Of a stretch of DNA of 10,786 bases, positions 1-6,175 are shown one piece after another. The stretch is from assembly GCA_045645165.1 (NCBI GenBank), contig JAZRIF010000196.1:1-10786 (forward strand), read 5' to 3'. How positions within the stretch are numbered: position 1 is the stretch's first letter; every line of letters starts with the position of its first letter. Below the pieces are notes generated by a model. That model was given only the letters and a program-made list of their open reading frames with translations, had not been told where the DNA came from and did not search any database. The translations under genes and the position numbers were made by a program. The DNA is from CAMEON01 sp045645165 (GTDB lineage: Bacteria > Bacillota > Clostridia > Oscillospirales > CAG-272).

Positions 1-139
1 CGCACCACGATTGTATTGAGTATCTGCTGATGCCATATTTCCGGCTCAACGAATGGACAGACTCTCCTTCTCGTTGTTTAGCTACAACTATTTGCTTGAT
101 CTCTTCTGTGTAATGTTTTTGACCTTTTCTGCTTCCCAT
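1..139 (-). CDS. IS3-family transposase OrfA, N-terminal part (cut by window edge)
   Basis: Reading leftward from ATG at 139-137 there is an open frame of 46 codons to the window edge. The protein begins MGSRKGQKHYTEEIK and continues with REGESVHSLSRKYGISRYSI. This is the usual start of IS3/IS150-type OrfA: a basic N-terminus, then a helix-turn-helix (about residues 11-45) with the GxSVxxLSxKYGIS pattern. In the family OrfA binds the element ends and is joined to the integrase-like OrfB by programmed frameshifting; OrfB is not in this window. The start is fixed by AGGAGG at 154-149, nine bases before ATG. A promoter lies just upstream inside the element, and the ribosome binding site sits in the arm of a hairpin. 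Whether the rest of the gene is intact cannot be seen. Confidence 0.8.
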   Translation of the reverse strand, partial: MGSRKGQKHYTEEIKQIVVAKQREGESVHSLSRKYGISRYSIQSWC

Positions 140-148
140 GCCAAAAAA

Positions 149-185
149 CCTCCTGTGGTAGATATCTCTATTCTACCACAAGAGG
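149..185 (-). promoter_or_regulatory. Hairpin that would mask the transposase ribosome binding site
   Basis: TGTGGTAGA (154-162) pairs with TCTACCACA (172-180). After one mismatch the stem continues with CCTC (149-152) against GAGG (182-185), giving about 13 pairs around a 9-base loop. In minus-strand RNA the 3' arm contains the GAGG of the transposase Shine-Dalgarno. The IS promoter start (about 163) lies at the edge of the loop, so its own transcript would lack the 5' arm (172-185). Confidence 0.6.
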
Positions 186-198
186 CTTTTTATTTCAA
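170..198 (-). promoter_or_regulatory. Transposase promoter inside the IS end
   Basis: On the minus strand a -35 TTGAAA (198-193) and a -10 TAGAAT (175-170) are separated by exactly 17 bp, with TGG just before the -10 (extended -10). The predicted start is near position 163, about 24 bases before the transposase ATG. The -35 lies immediately inside the terminal repeat. Confidence 0.6.
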
Positions 199-249
199 TG
201 TCCGTTTTTACGGGTTCAGTTCAACGGGGTGGCTTTTCTTGTAGGAGTG

Positions 250-278
250 TTGACAGGCTGTGGGAAGTATGGTATAAT
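250..278 (+). promoter_or_regulatory. Consensus vegetative promoter upstream of the YcxB-like gene
   Basis: A perfect TTGACA (250-255) and a perfect TATAAT (273-278) are separated by 17 bp, with an extended -10 TG at 270-271. The start would be near 285. The next same-strand gene begins at 582, so the transcript would carry a leader of about 300 bases containing repeat R1. Confidence 0.8.
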
Positions 279-284
279 GAAAGC

Positions 285-581
285 GGAATTTGCAGTTTAT
301 CGGGGAGCGAACGAACGCCCGGGGAAAAACTTCTTGAAAGAAGTTTTTCCCCAGACCCCTTTTCAAGAACTTTTAAAAAAGATATTGATAAATAACCCTT
401 TTTGAAAGTTTTTGGAGATCCAAGAACCTTTTTTCAAAAAGGTTCTTGGTGGGGTGCAGGGGTGAAACCCCTGCACTGCAAGCCCAAATTTGAATTTTTC
501 AACTTTTTTCGCAAATCCTGTAAGATTCCGCCATCTTTTGGTGTCTTATATAGTGTACCCCCTTTTGAAAGGAGAAAAACC
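285..581 (+). other. Gene-free leader region, largely filled by repeat R1
   Basis: Between the promoter start and the GTG at 582 I see no gene. The short frames here show no family resemblance. Positions 287-494 are repeat R1. The remaining 87 bases are AT-rich and end in the ribosome binding site of the next gene. A weak -10-like TATAGT at 549-554 has no matching -35. Confidence 0.6.
287..494 (+). repeat. Repeat R1, full-length palindromic intergenic element (about 208 bp)
   Basis: The element runs from AATTTGCAGTTTATCG (287-302) to CCCAAATTTGAA (483-494). It contains a perfect 13-bp hairpin (321-333 with 340-352), a long AT-rich central stem around ATTGATAAATAA, a hairpin CCAAGAACC/GGTTCTTGG (420-449), and a hairpin GTGCAGGGG/CCCCTGCAC (454-462 with 468-476). 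It aligns with the reverse complement of R2 from the central loop through the TGGTGGGGT segment and the GGGGTGAAACCCC hairpin. The left arm has diverged most. There is no open frame, so it would be non-autonomous if mobile. Confidence 0.8.
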
Positions 582-1121
582 GTGGAAATCAAAAACCAAA
601 CCGCTTTCACCTACGAGACTCTTTTGGAATTCAACCGCCAACATCAGCGGGTCATCAAGTGCGTTTTGACCGTTCTATGGGCGATCTTAGGAGCACTTCT
701 CCTCTTTGCACTGTTTTTGTTCGGTTTCCTGTTCATTCTGAATCGGGAGGCGCTCCCCAAGCCCTCTACGATCGTCACACTCTTCCTCCTCCTGATACTC
801 GTCGCGCTCCGTCTGATCATTACCCCCATACAGCTCAAGCGCGCGATCCGTAAGCGTGCCGATCAGCACAGCGTTGTGGATTACGATTTTTTTGAGGAGT
901 CGTTTACCGAAACCACGGTCTCCGACCAAAGCACCAACCACAGCGATAATCGCTACGCTGCCATCCAAAAGGTCACCGAATCCGAGCACGCCTTCTACCT
1001 CTACATCGCTCCCAGCGCCGCCCACATCGTCGCAAAGGACGGCTTCACCGAGGGCACCGAGGAAGACTTCCGCATCCTACTGCATACGGTCATCGACCCC
1101 AAACGCCTCCGAATCCGGTAA
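582..1121 (+). CDS. YcxB-like two-helix membrane protein
   Basis: The product is 179 residues, role unknown. Two membrane segments lie at about residues 25-53 and 62-82, followed by a basic stretch (QLKRAIRKR) and a soluble C-terminal domain. That domain has the pattern seen in YcxB-like proteins: YDFFEESF (101-108), YAAIQKVTESEHAFYLYI (125-142), then AHIVAKDGF (147-155) and EEDFRILL. In this family the pattern usually follows two helices, with the domain in the cytoplasm. I chose the GTG at 582 because GAAAGGAGA lies 7-8 bases before it; a longer ATG frame from 402 would translate repeat R1 into implausible protein. The gene is alone on its strand, behind the promoter at 250-278 and ahead of a strong terminator. 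The domain assignment is from pattern memory. Confidence 0.75.
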   Translation: MEIKNQTAFTYETLLEFNRQHQRVIKCVLTVLWAILGALLLFALFLFGFLFILNREALPKPSTIVTLFLLLILVALRLIITPIQLKRAIRKRADQHSVVDYDFFEESFTETTVSDQSTNHSDNRYAAIQKVTESEHAFYLYIAPSAAHIVAKDGFTEGTEEDFRILLHTVIDPKRLRIR

Positions 1122-1131
1122 CCGCACCATC

Positions 1132-1178
1132 AAAAATCCCCCGATACGGCTTTTCGAACCGCGTATCGGGGGATTTTT
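1132..1178. terminator. Bidirectional terminator between convergent genes
   Basis: AAAAATCCCCCGATACG (1132-1148) is perfectly complementary to CGTATCGGGGGATTTTT (1162-1178), a 17-bp stem with a 13-base loop. T-runs on both sides let it end the YcxB-like gene rightward and the hydrolase gene leftward. It starts 10 bp after the former stop and directly abuts the latter's stop codon. Confidence 0.93.
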
Positions 1179-2213
1179 TCATACAGCAGAATTCTTGCAA
1201 GTCTCTTTCCTTTTGGAGAAGAGTCTTTTCTTTTTCGGGACCTCGGGGCGGGGCAATCGATCATCCCAGGCTGCAAAGAAGTCCAAGATTTTTCTCTGAT
1301 AGCCCTCGGCATCCACGATAAAGCTGAGTCCGTGTCCCGCGCCGTGGACAACGAACAGCTCTTTGGGAGCGCGGCAAGCGTAAAAATTCTCCAGACTCAT
1401 GCGAACAGGCACGAAATCATCGGCATCTCCGTGAATGAACAGACACGGAATGTCGGTATTCTGCGCCATGACCTCAATGGGCGAGGATTTTTTGAAGGTA
1501 AAGCCGCCCCGCAACTTGCAGTTAAGATTGACCGCCGCCAGAGTCGGTGCCGCCATCCCTTCCAGAGTCTTCCCTATCGTCAGTTTTATGATCTCATCGG
1601 GGGTGGAATAGCCACAATCGGCAATGGTTGCGGTGATTCGTCCTGCCATTTCGGGGGTGGAGGCCATAAGCACGGTAGCGGCACCCATGGAAACGCCGCA
1701 CAAATAGATGGGGAATCCGGGATGATTCTCCTCCAGCCAAGTCACCCAGGCGTGTACATCACGGCACTCCTCAATGCCGTAGGAAATGAGGTCTCCGCCG
1801 CTGTCTCCGTGGCACCGCTGATCAATGAGCAACAGATTGCAATCGTGCTCGTGCAGGTAAGGTGCGCTGGCAGAAAAGTCCATGTTCCAGCTTCCGTGCC
1901 AACCGTGAGCCAACAATATTGTGCGTTTGGCTCCTTCCGCAGGATACCAGCGGGCGCGGAGAACGTAACCGTCATGGGATCGGATCTCCACCTGCTCCAA
2001 AGGAATTTCTCGCAACGCGATTGCCTTTTCCTTGAGCGAGGCATCCATGGTATCCTCAAAATTGCCCGTCGCAGCGGCCACGATGGCATCGGTCAACGGG
2101 GATCGGCGGCGCGCCACGACTGAGGTCATGATCTCGGTATACAGAGTTGCGGCGCTCAGAAGCACGCCTCCTGCCGTCAGACCAATACCTGTCAGCAGTT
2201 TCTTCTTATTCAC
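1179..2213 (-). CDS. Membrane-anchored alpha/beta hydrolase (COG1073/YqkD-like serine hydrolase)
   Basis: The product is 344 residues. An N-terminal hydrophobic segment (about 5-25, after MNKKK) is an anchor or uncleaved signal with no clear cleavage site, so the catalytic domain is likely outside the membrane. The alpha/beta-hydrolase motifs are in order: oxyanion region LLAHGWHGS (100-108), LLLIDQRCHGDSGG (127-140), nucleophile elbow GVSMGA with Ser175, HGDADDFVP with probable acid Asp265, and HGAGHG with His294. The triad looks intact. Family members are esterases or peptidase-like acyl hydrolases; the substrate cannot be predicted. The basic tail KKKRLFSKRKE is unusual and could contact membrane or wall. 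The GTG start overlaps the end of the upstream gene by 8 bases (GTGAATAA), with GAGGA about 9 bases before it, suggesting translational coupling. Confidence 0.88.
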   Translation of the reverse strand: MNKKKLLTGIGLTAGGVLLSAATLYTEIMTSVVARRRSPLTDAIVAAATGNFEDTMDASLKEKAIALREIPLEQVEIRSHDGYVLRARWYPAEGAKRTILLAHGWHGSWNMDFSASAPYLHEHDCNLLLIDQRCHGDSGGDLISYGIEECRDVHAWVTWLEENHPGFPIYLCGVSMGAATVLMASTPEMAGRITATIADCGYSTPDEIIKLTIGKTLEGMAAPTLAAVNLNCKLRGGFTFKKSSPIEVMAQNTDIPCLFIHGDADDFVPVRMSLENFYACRAPKELFVVHGAGHGLSFIVDAEGYQRKILDFFAAWDDRLPRPEVPKKKRLFSKRKETCKNSAV

Positions 2214-2883
2214 GAACCGCTTCCTCGCTTTCTTCGTTCGCAGGTTCGTGAGAAACCTCGGGCTTCGCCTGCTCGTCCGCGAGGGTCTTTGCTTGAGCGG
2301 CGGCAGCCTTGCGCGCCTCGTATTCCTCTACCGTCAAAACAGGCTCTGCGAGAGTTTCGGATTCGGGGAATCGGATCTCCCGACGAGCGCGGACAGCATG
2401 GAATCCCATAAGCGCAGCCAAGGGAATCGTCAACCGAATGAACCACTCATGCAGTTCCATGAGCAAAGTTATCTCCACCTTACCGTCGGTCTTGGGAATT
2501 TCCACCCCGGCAGCCAGCGCGTTGGTGTACAAAGCCTCGCTGATATCGGACAGATACGGAAGCAGTACACCATAGGTCAGCACGGTGACGACGACTATCT
2601 CCCAGAACATTTCCCGACGGGCAACCCCGTCGCGGCGGTCGTGCTTATGGTAGACCATGAACTGGAACAGACAGATCAAAATAAAGGGAAGGGAAAACCC
2701 GATCTGTTTGGTAAACCAGGCAAAAGTCTTACTTTCCTCCTCAATCAGACGGGCGTGGTAAAAGGTAAAGGCGGTATGGTATACGTATAGGCTGACCGCC
2801 ACCAATGTCGACAGCAATGCGCCGCAAAGCAGAATGCGGAGGATGCTGAAGCGGTAGCGGCTATGGGCGGTTGAATGAGACAT
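2206..2883 (-). CDS. Unrecognised four-helix membrane protein with acidic tail
   Basis: The product is 225 residues and I do not recognise the family. Four hydrophobic segments appear at about residues 14-35, 61-79, 94-112 and 146-165. Between the third and fourth lies a likely amphipathic stretch (SDISEALYTNALAAGVEIPKTDG) in an exposed loop. The last 55 residues form a charged, Ala/Glu-rich tail (VEEYEARKAAAAQAKTLADE) with helical or coiled-coil potential. ATG at 2883 is chosen because GGAGG lies six bases before it; the longer upstream frame (to 2961) runs through the promoter. It is the first gene of an operon with the hydrolase gene, which it overlaps by 8 bases, so the two products may work together at the membrane. 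That functional link is inference. Confidence 0.75.
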   Translation of the reverse strand: MSHSTAHSRYRFSILRILLCGALLSTLVAVSLYVYHTAFTFYHARLIEEESKTFAWFTKQIGFSLPFILICLFQFMVYHKHDRRDGVARREMFWEIVVVTVLTYGVLLPYLSDISEALYTNALAAGVEIPKTDGKVEITLLMELHEWFIRLTIPLAALMGFHAVRARREIRFPESETLAEPVLTVEEYEARKAAAAQAKTLADEQAKPEVSHEPANEESEEAVRE

Positions 2884-2920
2884 GGAAAACCTCCGACAAA
2901 CGATTTCAATACTTGTGTTT

Positions 2921-2949
2921 AGTATACCACAAAACATGGGAATTGTCCA
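2921..2949 (-). promoter_or_regulatory. Promoter of the membrane protein-hydrolase operon
   Basis: On the minus strand a -35 TGGACA (2949-2944) and a -10 TATACT (2926-2921) are separated by 17 bp, with an extended -10 TGG. The expected start is near 2914, giving a leader of about 30 bases before the ATG at 2883. Confidence 0.75.
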
Positions 2950-3002
2950 GTAGCTTTTCATAAGTTTACATTTTTTCCATATCCAAAACTTCCATTCTCT
3001 TT

Positions 3003-3055
3003 AAATTGGGATTTATCGGCAGGGGGAGCCCCCATAAACATATCCCGAAAATTTT
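3003..3055. repeat. Repeat R4, short degenerate copy of the palindromic family
   Basis: AAATTGGGATTTATCG (3003-3018) matches the R2-type end AAATTTGGGTTTATCG with few changes. A GC hairpin (GGGGG/CCCCC, 3022-3033) and an inverted end ATAAACATATCCCGAAAATTT (3034-3054) follow. It is about 53 bp and lacks the internal stems of the full copies. It lies between two divergent promoters. Confidence 0.6.
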
Positions 3056-3062
3056 TTTGACG

Positions 3063-3106
3063 GGCGACGGGTTGCGACAGAATGCTTCGGCTTTATGGAG
3101 TATAAT
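3063..3106 (+). promoter_or_regulatory. Probable Spo0A-controlled spoIIE promoter
   Basis: A perfect -10 TATAAT (3101-3106) lies 63 bp before the spoIIE ATG. No -35 sits at 17 bp (CAGAAT there). TTGCGA (3072-3077) lies 23 bp upstream of the -10, the wide spacing known for Spo0A-activated spoIIG and spoIIE promoters in Bacillus. TGCGACA (3073-3079) matches the inverted 0A box TTCGACA at 6 of 7 positions. A weaker GGCGACG (3063-3069, 4 of 7) lies exactly 10 bp upstream. Confidence 0.5.
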
Positions 3107-3168
3107 GAAAAAAAAGACAGTGCAAAAGAAAAAACGGCTAAAAAACACATCGCAAAAAGGAGACCGCC

Positions 3169-5913
3169 ATGACAAACCACCGTCGCTCCCCCATAGATCC
3201 CCCCCTTCATACATCCTCCGCTTCTGCCGCCTCTCCGACCGAACGCAAGAAGCCATACGTCCTGCTCGCCCGCCTCTCACGAGGAATCCTACTCGGCGGC
3301 GCCGCTTTTCTCTTAGGGTCAAGCTCCCTCCTTGCAGGCACGACCCCTTTGGGATTGGCCTTACTTTCGGCCGCCTCCTCCTATACGTGGTACATACTGG
3401 GAGGTCTCCTCCTCTCTGCCGCTCTGTTCCCTGTAGGTCTGCCCGGATGGACTTGGACAGGCGTATACCTTCTCTGCGTGATCCTGCGGCTGACTATACG
3501 TTTTTTCGTGGATCCCCCGACTCTGCCGGACGGCCGTCCCTGCAGGGGACGTACCTACCTGCGGCTTTGCTTTCGCTCGTTCCGACGCAACGTCGGATGG
3601 ATGACCCAAGCCGAAGCCTACGAAGAGACCGCCGACTATTACCCGGGAGCTGACATTTCCGAGGAAAAGCCCACCTCGGAAAGCACCTCCACACCCGCAT
3701 CGGATTTTCATCCCCGTCTGTTCTGGGAGCATCCCTTCCTGCGGATGCTGACCGCGGCAGTCTGCGGTTTGACCGGAGGGATATTCGGTCTGATCATCGG
3801 TGGCTTCCATATATACGATCTTCTGGCCGCTCTGAGCTTGCTGATCCTGACCCCGATCGCTACCTTCCTGTTCATATCCTGCTTCGGCGAGGCAGGTATG
3901 ACCCTGCTCTTTTCCCCCGATCCCATGGGAGGGAAGACGCGCACCCAAACACAAAAAAAGCCGAGCCCCGCTGAATCGGTTGCCAAGCGGTTTCATGCCT
4001 TGCCGCTGTGCTCTGTCTGCTTTCTCCTGGGATGTACCGTCTTCGCCGCAAAGCGCTTTTCTCCCTCGCTGGGAACGCCTTACCTGACCATATCCCTCTC
4101 CACACTGTTGGGATTACTCCTGACCCTGACCACCTCCTTGCGCCTGGGCGGAATCGCCGGAGTGACCGCGGGAGTAATCTGCGGCATGGCCGCATCTCCG
4201 GCGCTCTCTCCCGTCTTTATCCTATGCGGAGGCGGCTGTGCCCTCCTGCAAAGTATGTCCAAACGGGCAGGTGTTATTGGCGGCTGTGCGATCGGCGGAC
4301 TCTGGTGCCTGGCCGTAGAGGGCGTCACGGTTCTGCTCCCTATCTTGCCCGCGATCCTACTGACTCCCCCCCTCTACTTTTTGTTTCACCGCCTGTGGAA
4401 CGCCCTTCCCGCCACCGAGAGCCGCCAAGAAAAGAATACCGATCTCCAGGACATCACCGATCTTCTGTCCTCAGCCCTCTCGCTGGAAGCCAACGCACAC
4501 ACGCGTCAGATGCGAATGCAGGCCTTAGCTGACGCCTTTGAGTCCCTTTCCAAGCGCTTTTACGGACTATCCAACCGCCTCAAACGGCCGCGGATGCTGG
4601 ATCTGCGCCGCATTTGCGACGAAAGCTTTGGCAAACAATGCGCCCGCTGTCGGAATCGTGACGTGTGCTGGGGCGCCGAATACGATCGCACGCTGGAGGC
4701 ACAAGCACGGTTGGCTGCCCAGCTTCACGGAAGAGGAAAAGCCTGCGCATCCCTTCTTCCCGATACTCTGCAGGATTTTTGCCCCCACATGGAAGCGTTG
4801 GTGACCGACATCAACGGTCGCTGTGCACGTATGACCGAAAACCTGCTGCGCAGTGAGAAAACCGAAGTCTTTGCCGCCGATTACGCCGCCATCGCCACAT
4901 TGCTCACCGATGCCTTGGAGGAGGAGCGGCAGGAACTGCAAAATTTCACCTGTAACCGAGAAGCCGCCGACGCCATCTACGAATACCTGACCGAACTGGG
5001 GGTAACGGTTCAGGGAGTCGTAGTGAGCGGAAAACAAAGCAGCCGCCGCCAGAGGGTCATCGTACGAGGGATGGGATTTGAGAAAATCACAAGCGCCCCG
5101 GGCAAGGTGCAAGAACAACTGGAATCCATATGCGGCGGAAAGCTGACACCTCCCACCTTTGAGGAAGAAGATCGCGGCACCGTCATGACCCTATACTCCG
5201 AAGCGCGACTCACCGCCGCCTATGCGGGGAGTACCGTTCCTGCGGAGCATCCGGCCGGAGCTTCCCTGCCCCCGCCTCTGACTCACGAAACCCCCGCGGG
5301 AGAATACCAGCCACCCGCTGTCTGCGGGGATCACATCGCCCTGTTCAAAACCGACAATGCCTACTTCTATGCCCTCATCAGCGATGGTATGGGAGCGGGG
5401 GAGGATGCTTCCCTGACCTCGGATATCTGCGCCATGTTCCTTGAAAAAATGCTCATGGCGGGCAACAAAGTCGATATTTCCCTGCGGATGTTGGATACCT
5501 ACGTTCGCTCCAAAAACACAGGAGCAGGCGACGAATGTTCGGCCACCGTGGACCTTATGGAGCTGGATCTTATGGATGGACAAGCTGTATTCGCCAAGAA
5601 CGGCGCCGCCCCGACCTACGTGGTGCGGGAGGGTAAAGTCTACAAGCTTCGTGCCCCCACCATGCCCATTGGGATCCTATCGGATACCCCCCACGAGCTC
5701 CTGCGCTTCCGCACCCATCCCGGCGACGTGGTGGTCATGGTCAGTGACGGCATTACTCTGGGCAATGACGAATGCCCCTGGCTCATGGATCTCCTCTCCT
5801 CCCCCATGCCCCTCAGCATGGACTCTTTGCGTATGGATATCATCAAACGTGCCCTCACCGCCGGATCCGAGGATGACCTGTCAGCCATCGCCATACGGGT
5901 GGAGGAGAGATAA
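3169..5913 (+). CDS. spoIIE: Stage II sporulation protein E, PP2C-type serine phosphatase
   Basis: This 914-residue SpoIIE is longer than the roughly 830 residues in B. subtilis. In the family it dephosphorylates the anti-anti-sigma factor SpoIIAA, releasing sigma F in the forespore, and acts with FtsZ at the polar septum. Residues 35-405 hold about ten hydrophobic segments in clusters (for example 35-68, 73-111, 191-236, 277-294, 304-360, 366-405). A hydrophilic insert at about 116-185 between them accounts for much of the extra length. The central cytoplasmic region (410-690) includes a Cys motif, C483-x7-C491-x2-C494-x5-C500-W. The PP2C domain (about 715-912) keeps ISDGMGAGED (Asp739), GDECSAT, VVMVSDGI (Asp860) and SEDDLSAIAI (Asp902/903), so it looks catalytically complete. 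The start has AAAAGGAG six bases upstream. The gene is monocistronic; repeat R2 begins at its stop codon. Confidence 0.96.
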   Translation: MTNHRRSPIDPPLHTSSASAASPTERKKPYVLLARLSRGILLGGAAFLLGSSSLLAGTTPLGLALLSAASSYTWYILGGLLLSAALFPVGLPGWTWTGVYLLCVILRLTIRFFVDPPTLPDGRPCRGRTYLRLCFRSFRRNVGWMTQAEAYEETADYYPGADISEEKPTSESTSTPASDFHPRLFWEHPFLRMLTAAVCGLTGGIFGLIIGGFHIYDLLAALSLLILTPIATFLFISCFGEAGMTLLFSPDPMGGKTRTQTQKKPSPAESVAKRFHALPLCSVCFLLGCTVFAAKRFSPSLGTPYLTISLSTLLGLLLTLTTSLRLGGIAGVTAGVICGMAASPALSPVFILCGGGCALLQSMSKRAGVIGGCAIGGLWCLAVEGVTVLLPILPAILLTPPLYFLFHRLWNALPATESRQEKNTDLQDITDLLSSALSLEANAHTRQMRMQALADAFESLSKRFYGLSNRLKRPRMLDLRRICDESFGKQCARCRNRDVCWGAEYDRTLEAQARLAAQLHGRGKACASLLPDTLQDFCPHMEALVTDINGRCARMTENLLRSEKTEVFAADYAAIATLLTDALEEERQELQNFTCNREAADAIYEYLTELGVTVQGVVVSGKQSSRRQRVIVRGMGFEKITSAPGKVQEQLESICGGKLTPPTFEEEDRGTVMTLYSEARLTAAYAGSTVPAEHPAGASLPPPLTHETPAGEYQPPAVCGDHIALFKTDNAYFYALISDGMGAGEDASLTSDICAMFLEKMLMAGNKVDISLRMLDTYVRSKNTGAGDECSATVDLMELDLMDGQAVFAKNGAAPTYVVREGKVYKLRAPTMPIGILSDTPHELLRFRTHPGDVVVMVSDGITLGNDECPWLMDLLSSPMPLSMDSLRMDIIKRALTAGSEDDLSAIAIRVEER

Positions 5914-6118
5914 ATCGGGGTTTATCGAGCAGGGGTTTCACCCCTGGACCCCACCAGAAACCCTTTTGGAAAAGGGTTTCTGGACTTCCTAAAACTTTCA
6001 AAAAAAGAATTATTTATCAATTTTTTTGAAAGTTTTTGAGATTCCAAAGAACTTTTTTCAAAAAGTTCTTTGGTGGGGGGCGAGGGGGCAAAGCCCCCTC
6101 GATAAACCCAAATTTGAA
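5911..6118 (-). repeat. Repeat R2, full-length palindromic intergenic element (about 200 bp)
   Basis: The core 5918-6109 has perfect 12-bp terminal inverted repeats, GGGTTTATCGAG (5918-5929) and CTCGATAAACCC (6098-6109), flanked by AAATCG and AAATTTGAA. Inside are hairpins CAGGGG/CCCCTG (5930-5946), CCAGAAACCC/GGGTTTCTGG (5954-5983), a perfect 16-bp central stem (5991-6006 with 6021-6036) around TTATTTATCAA, CCAAAGAAC/GTTCTTTGG (6044-6073) and CGAGGGGGC/GCCCCCTCG (6081-6101). The whole unit is one large imperfect palindrome. The central loop runs opposite to that of R1. It starts at the spoIIE stop and is the only candidate to end that transcript, although no hairpin has an obvious U-tract. 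Confidence 0.85.
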
Positions 6119-6146
6119 TACCGATCCATGATTTTCTTTTCCCCTC

Positions 6147-6175
6147 TTGACAAATCATCCCTTTTATAGTACAAT
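6147..6175 (+). promoter_or_regulatory. Promoter of the GH109-like gene
   Basis: TTGACA (6147-6152) and TACAAT (6170-6175) are separated by 17 bp, predicting a start near 6182 and a leader of about 32 bases. It lies just downstream of R2, so the gene has its own promoter and does not rely on spoIIE read-through. Confidence 0.8.

Larger units (their letters stand above)
1..223 (-). mobile_element. End of an IS3-family (IS150-like) insertion sequence
   Basis: Read on the minus strand from 223, the sequence starts TGAACTGAACCC, then has CGGACATTGAAAT about 18 bases in. This resembles the terminal repeat of IS150-group elements as I remember it (TGxACTGxACCC..., then GGACG/A and ATGAAAT). Transposase OrfA begins 85 bp inside. 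The edge at 223 is inferred from that resemblance; the other end and any target duplication lie outside the window. The element ends 26 bp before the consensus promoter at 250-278, so it landed in intergenic DNA and did not break a gene visible here. Confidence 0.65.

Noticed and set aside
53..395. Small plus-strand frames at the left edge
   Set aside because: They cross the IS end, the consensus promoter and R1, and have no ribosome binding site or recognisable pattern.
402..581. N-terminal extension of the YcxB-like gene from ATG 402
   Set aside because: It would translate repeat R1 hairpins and has no ribosome binding site; GTG 582 has a good one and starts the recognisable protein.
1332..2123. 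A 263-codon plus-strand frame over the hydrolase gene
   Set aside because: The opposite strand has a complete catalytic triad in order, a coupled start and a terminator; this frame has no motif or ribosome binding site.
2884..2961. Longer start (MKSYWTIP...) for the four-helix membrane protein
   Set aside because: It would lie across the -10 and -35 of the operon promoter; ATG 2883 has GGAGG at the right distance.
3006..3653. A plus-strand frame overlapping the 5' part of spoIIE
   Set aside because: It begins in repeat R4 upstream of the spoIIE promoter and yields Arg/Pro-rich out-of-frame translation of spoIIE.
5911..6118. R2 as a CRISPR array or standard rho-independent terminator
   Set aside because: There are no regularly spaced direct repeats with unique spacers, and none of the hairpins is followed by a proper U-tract.
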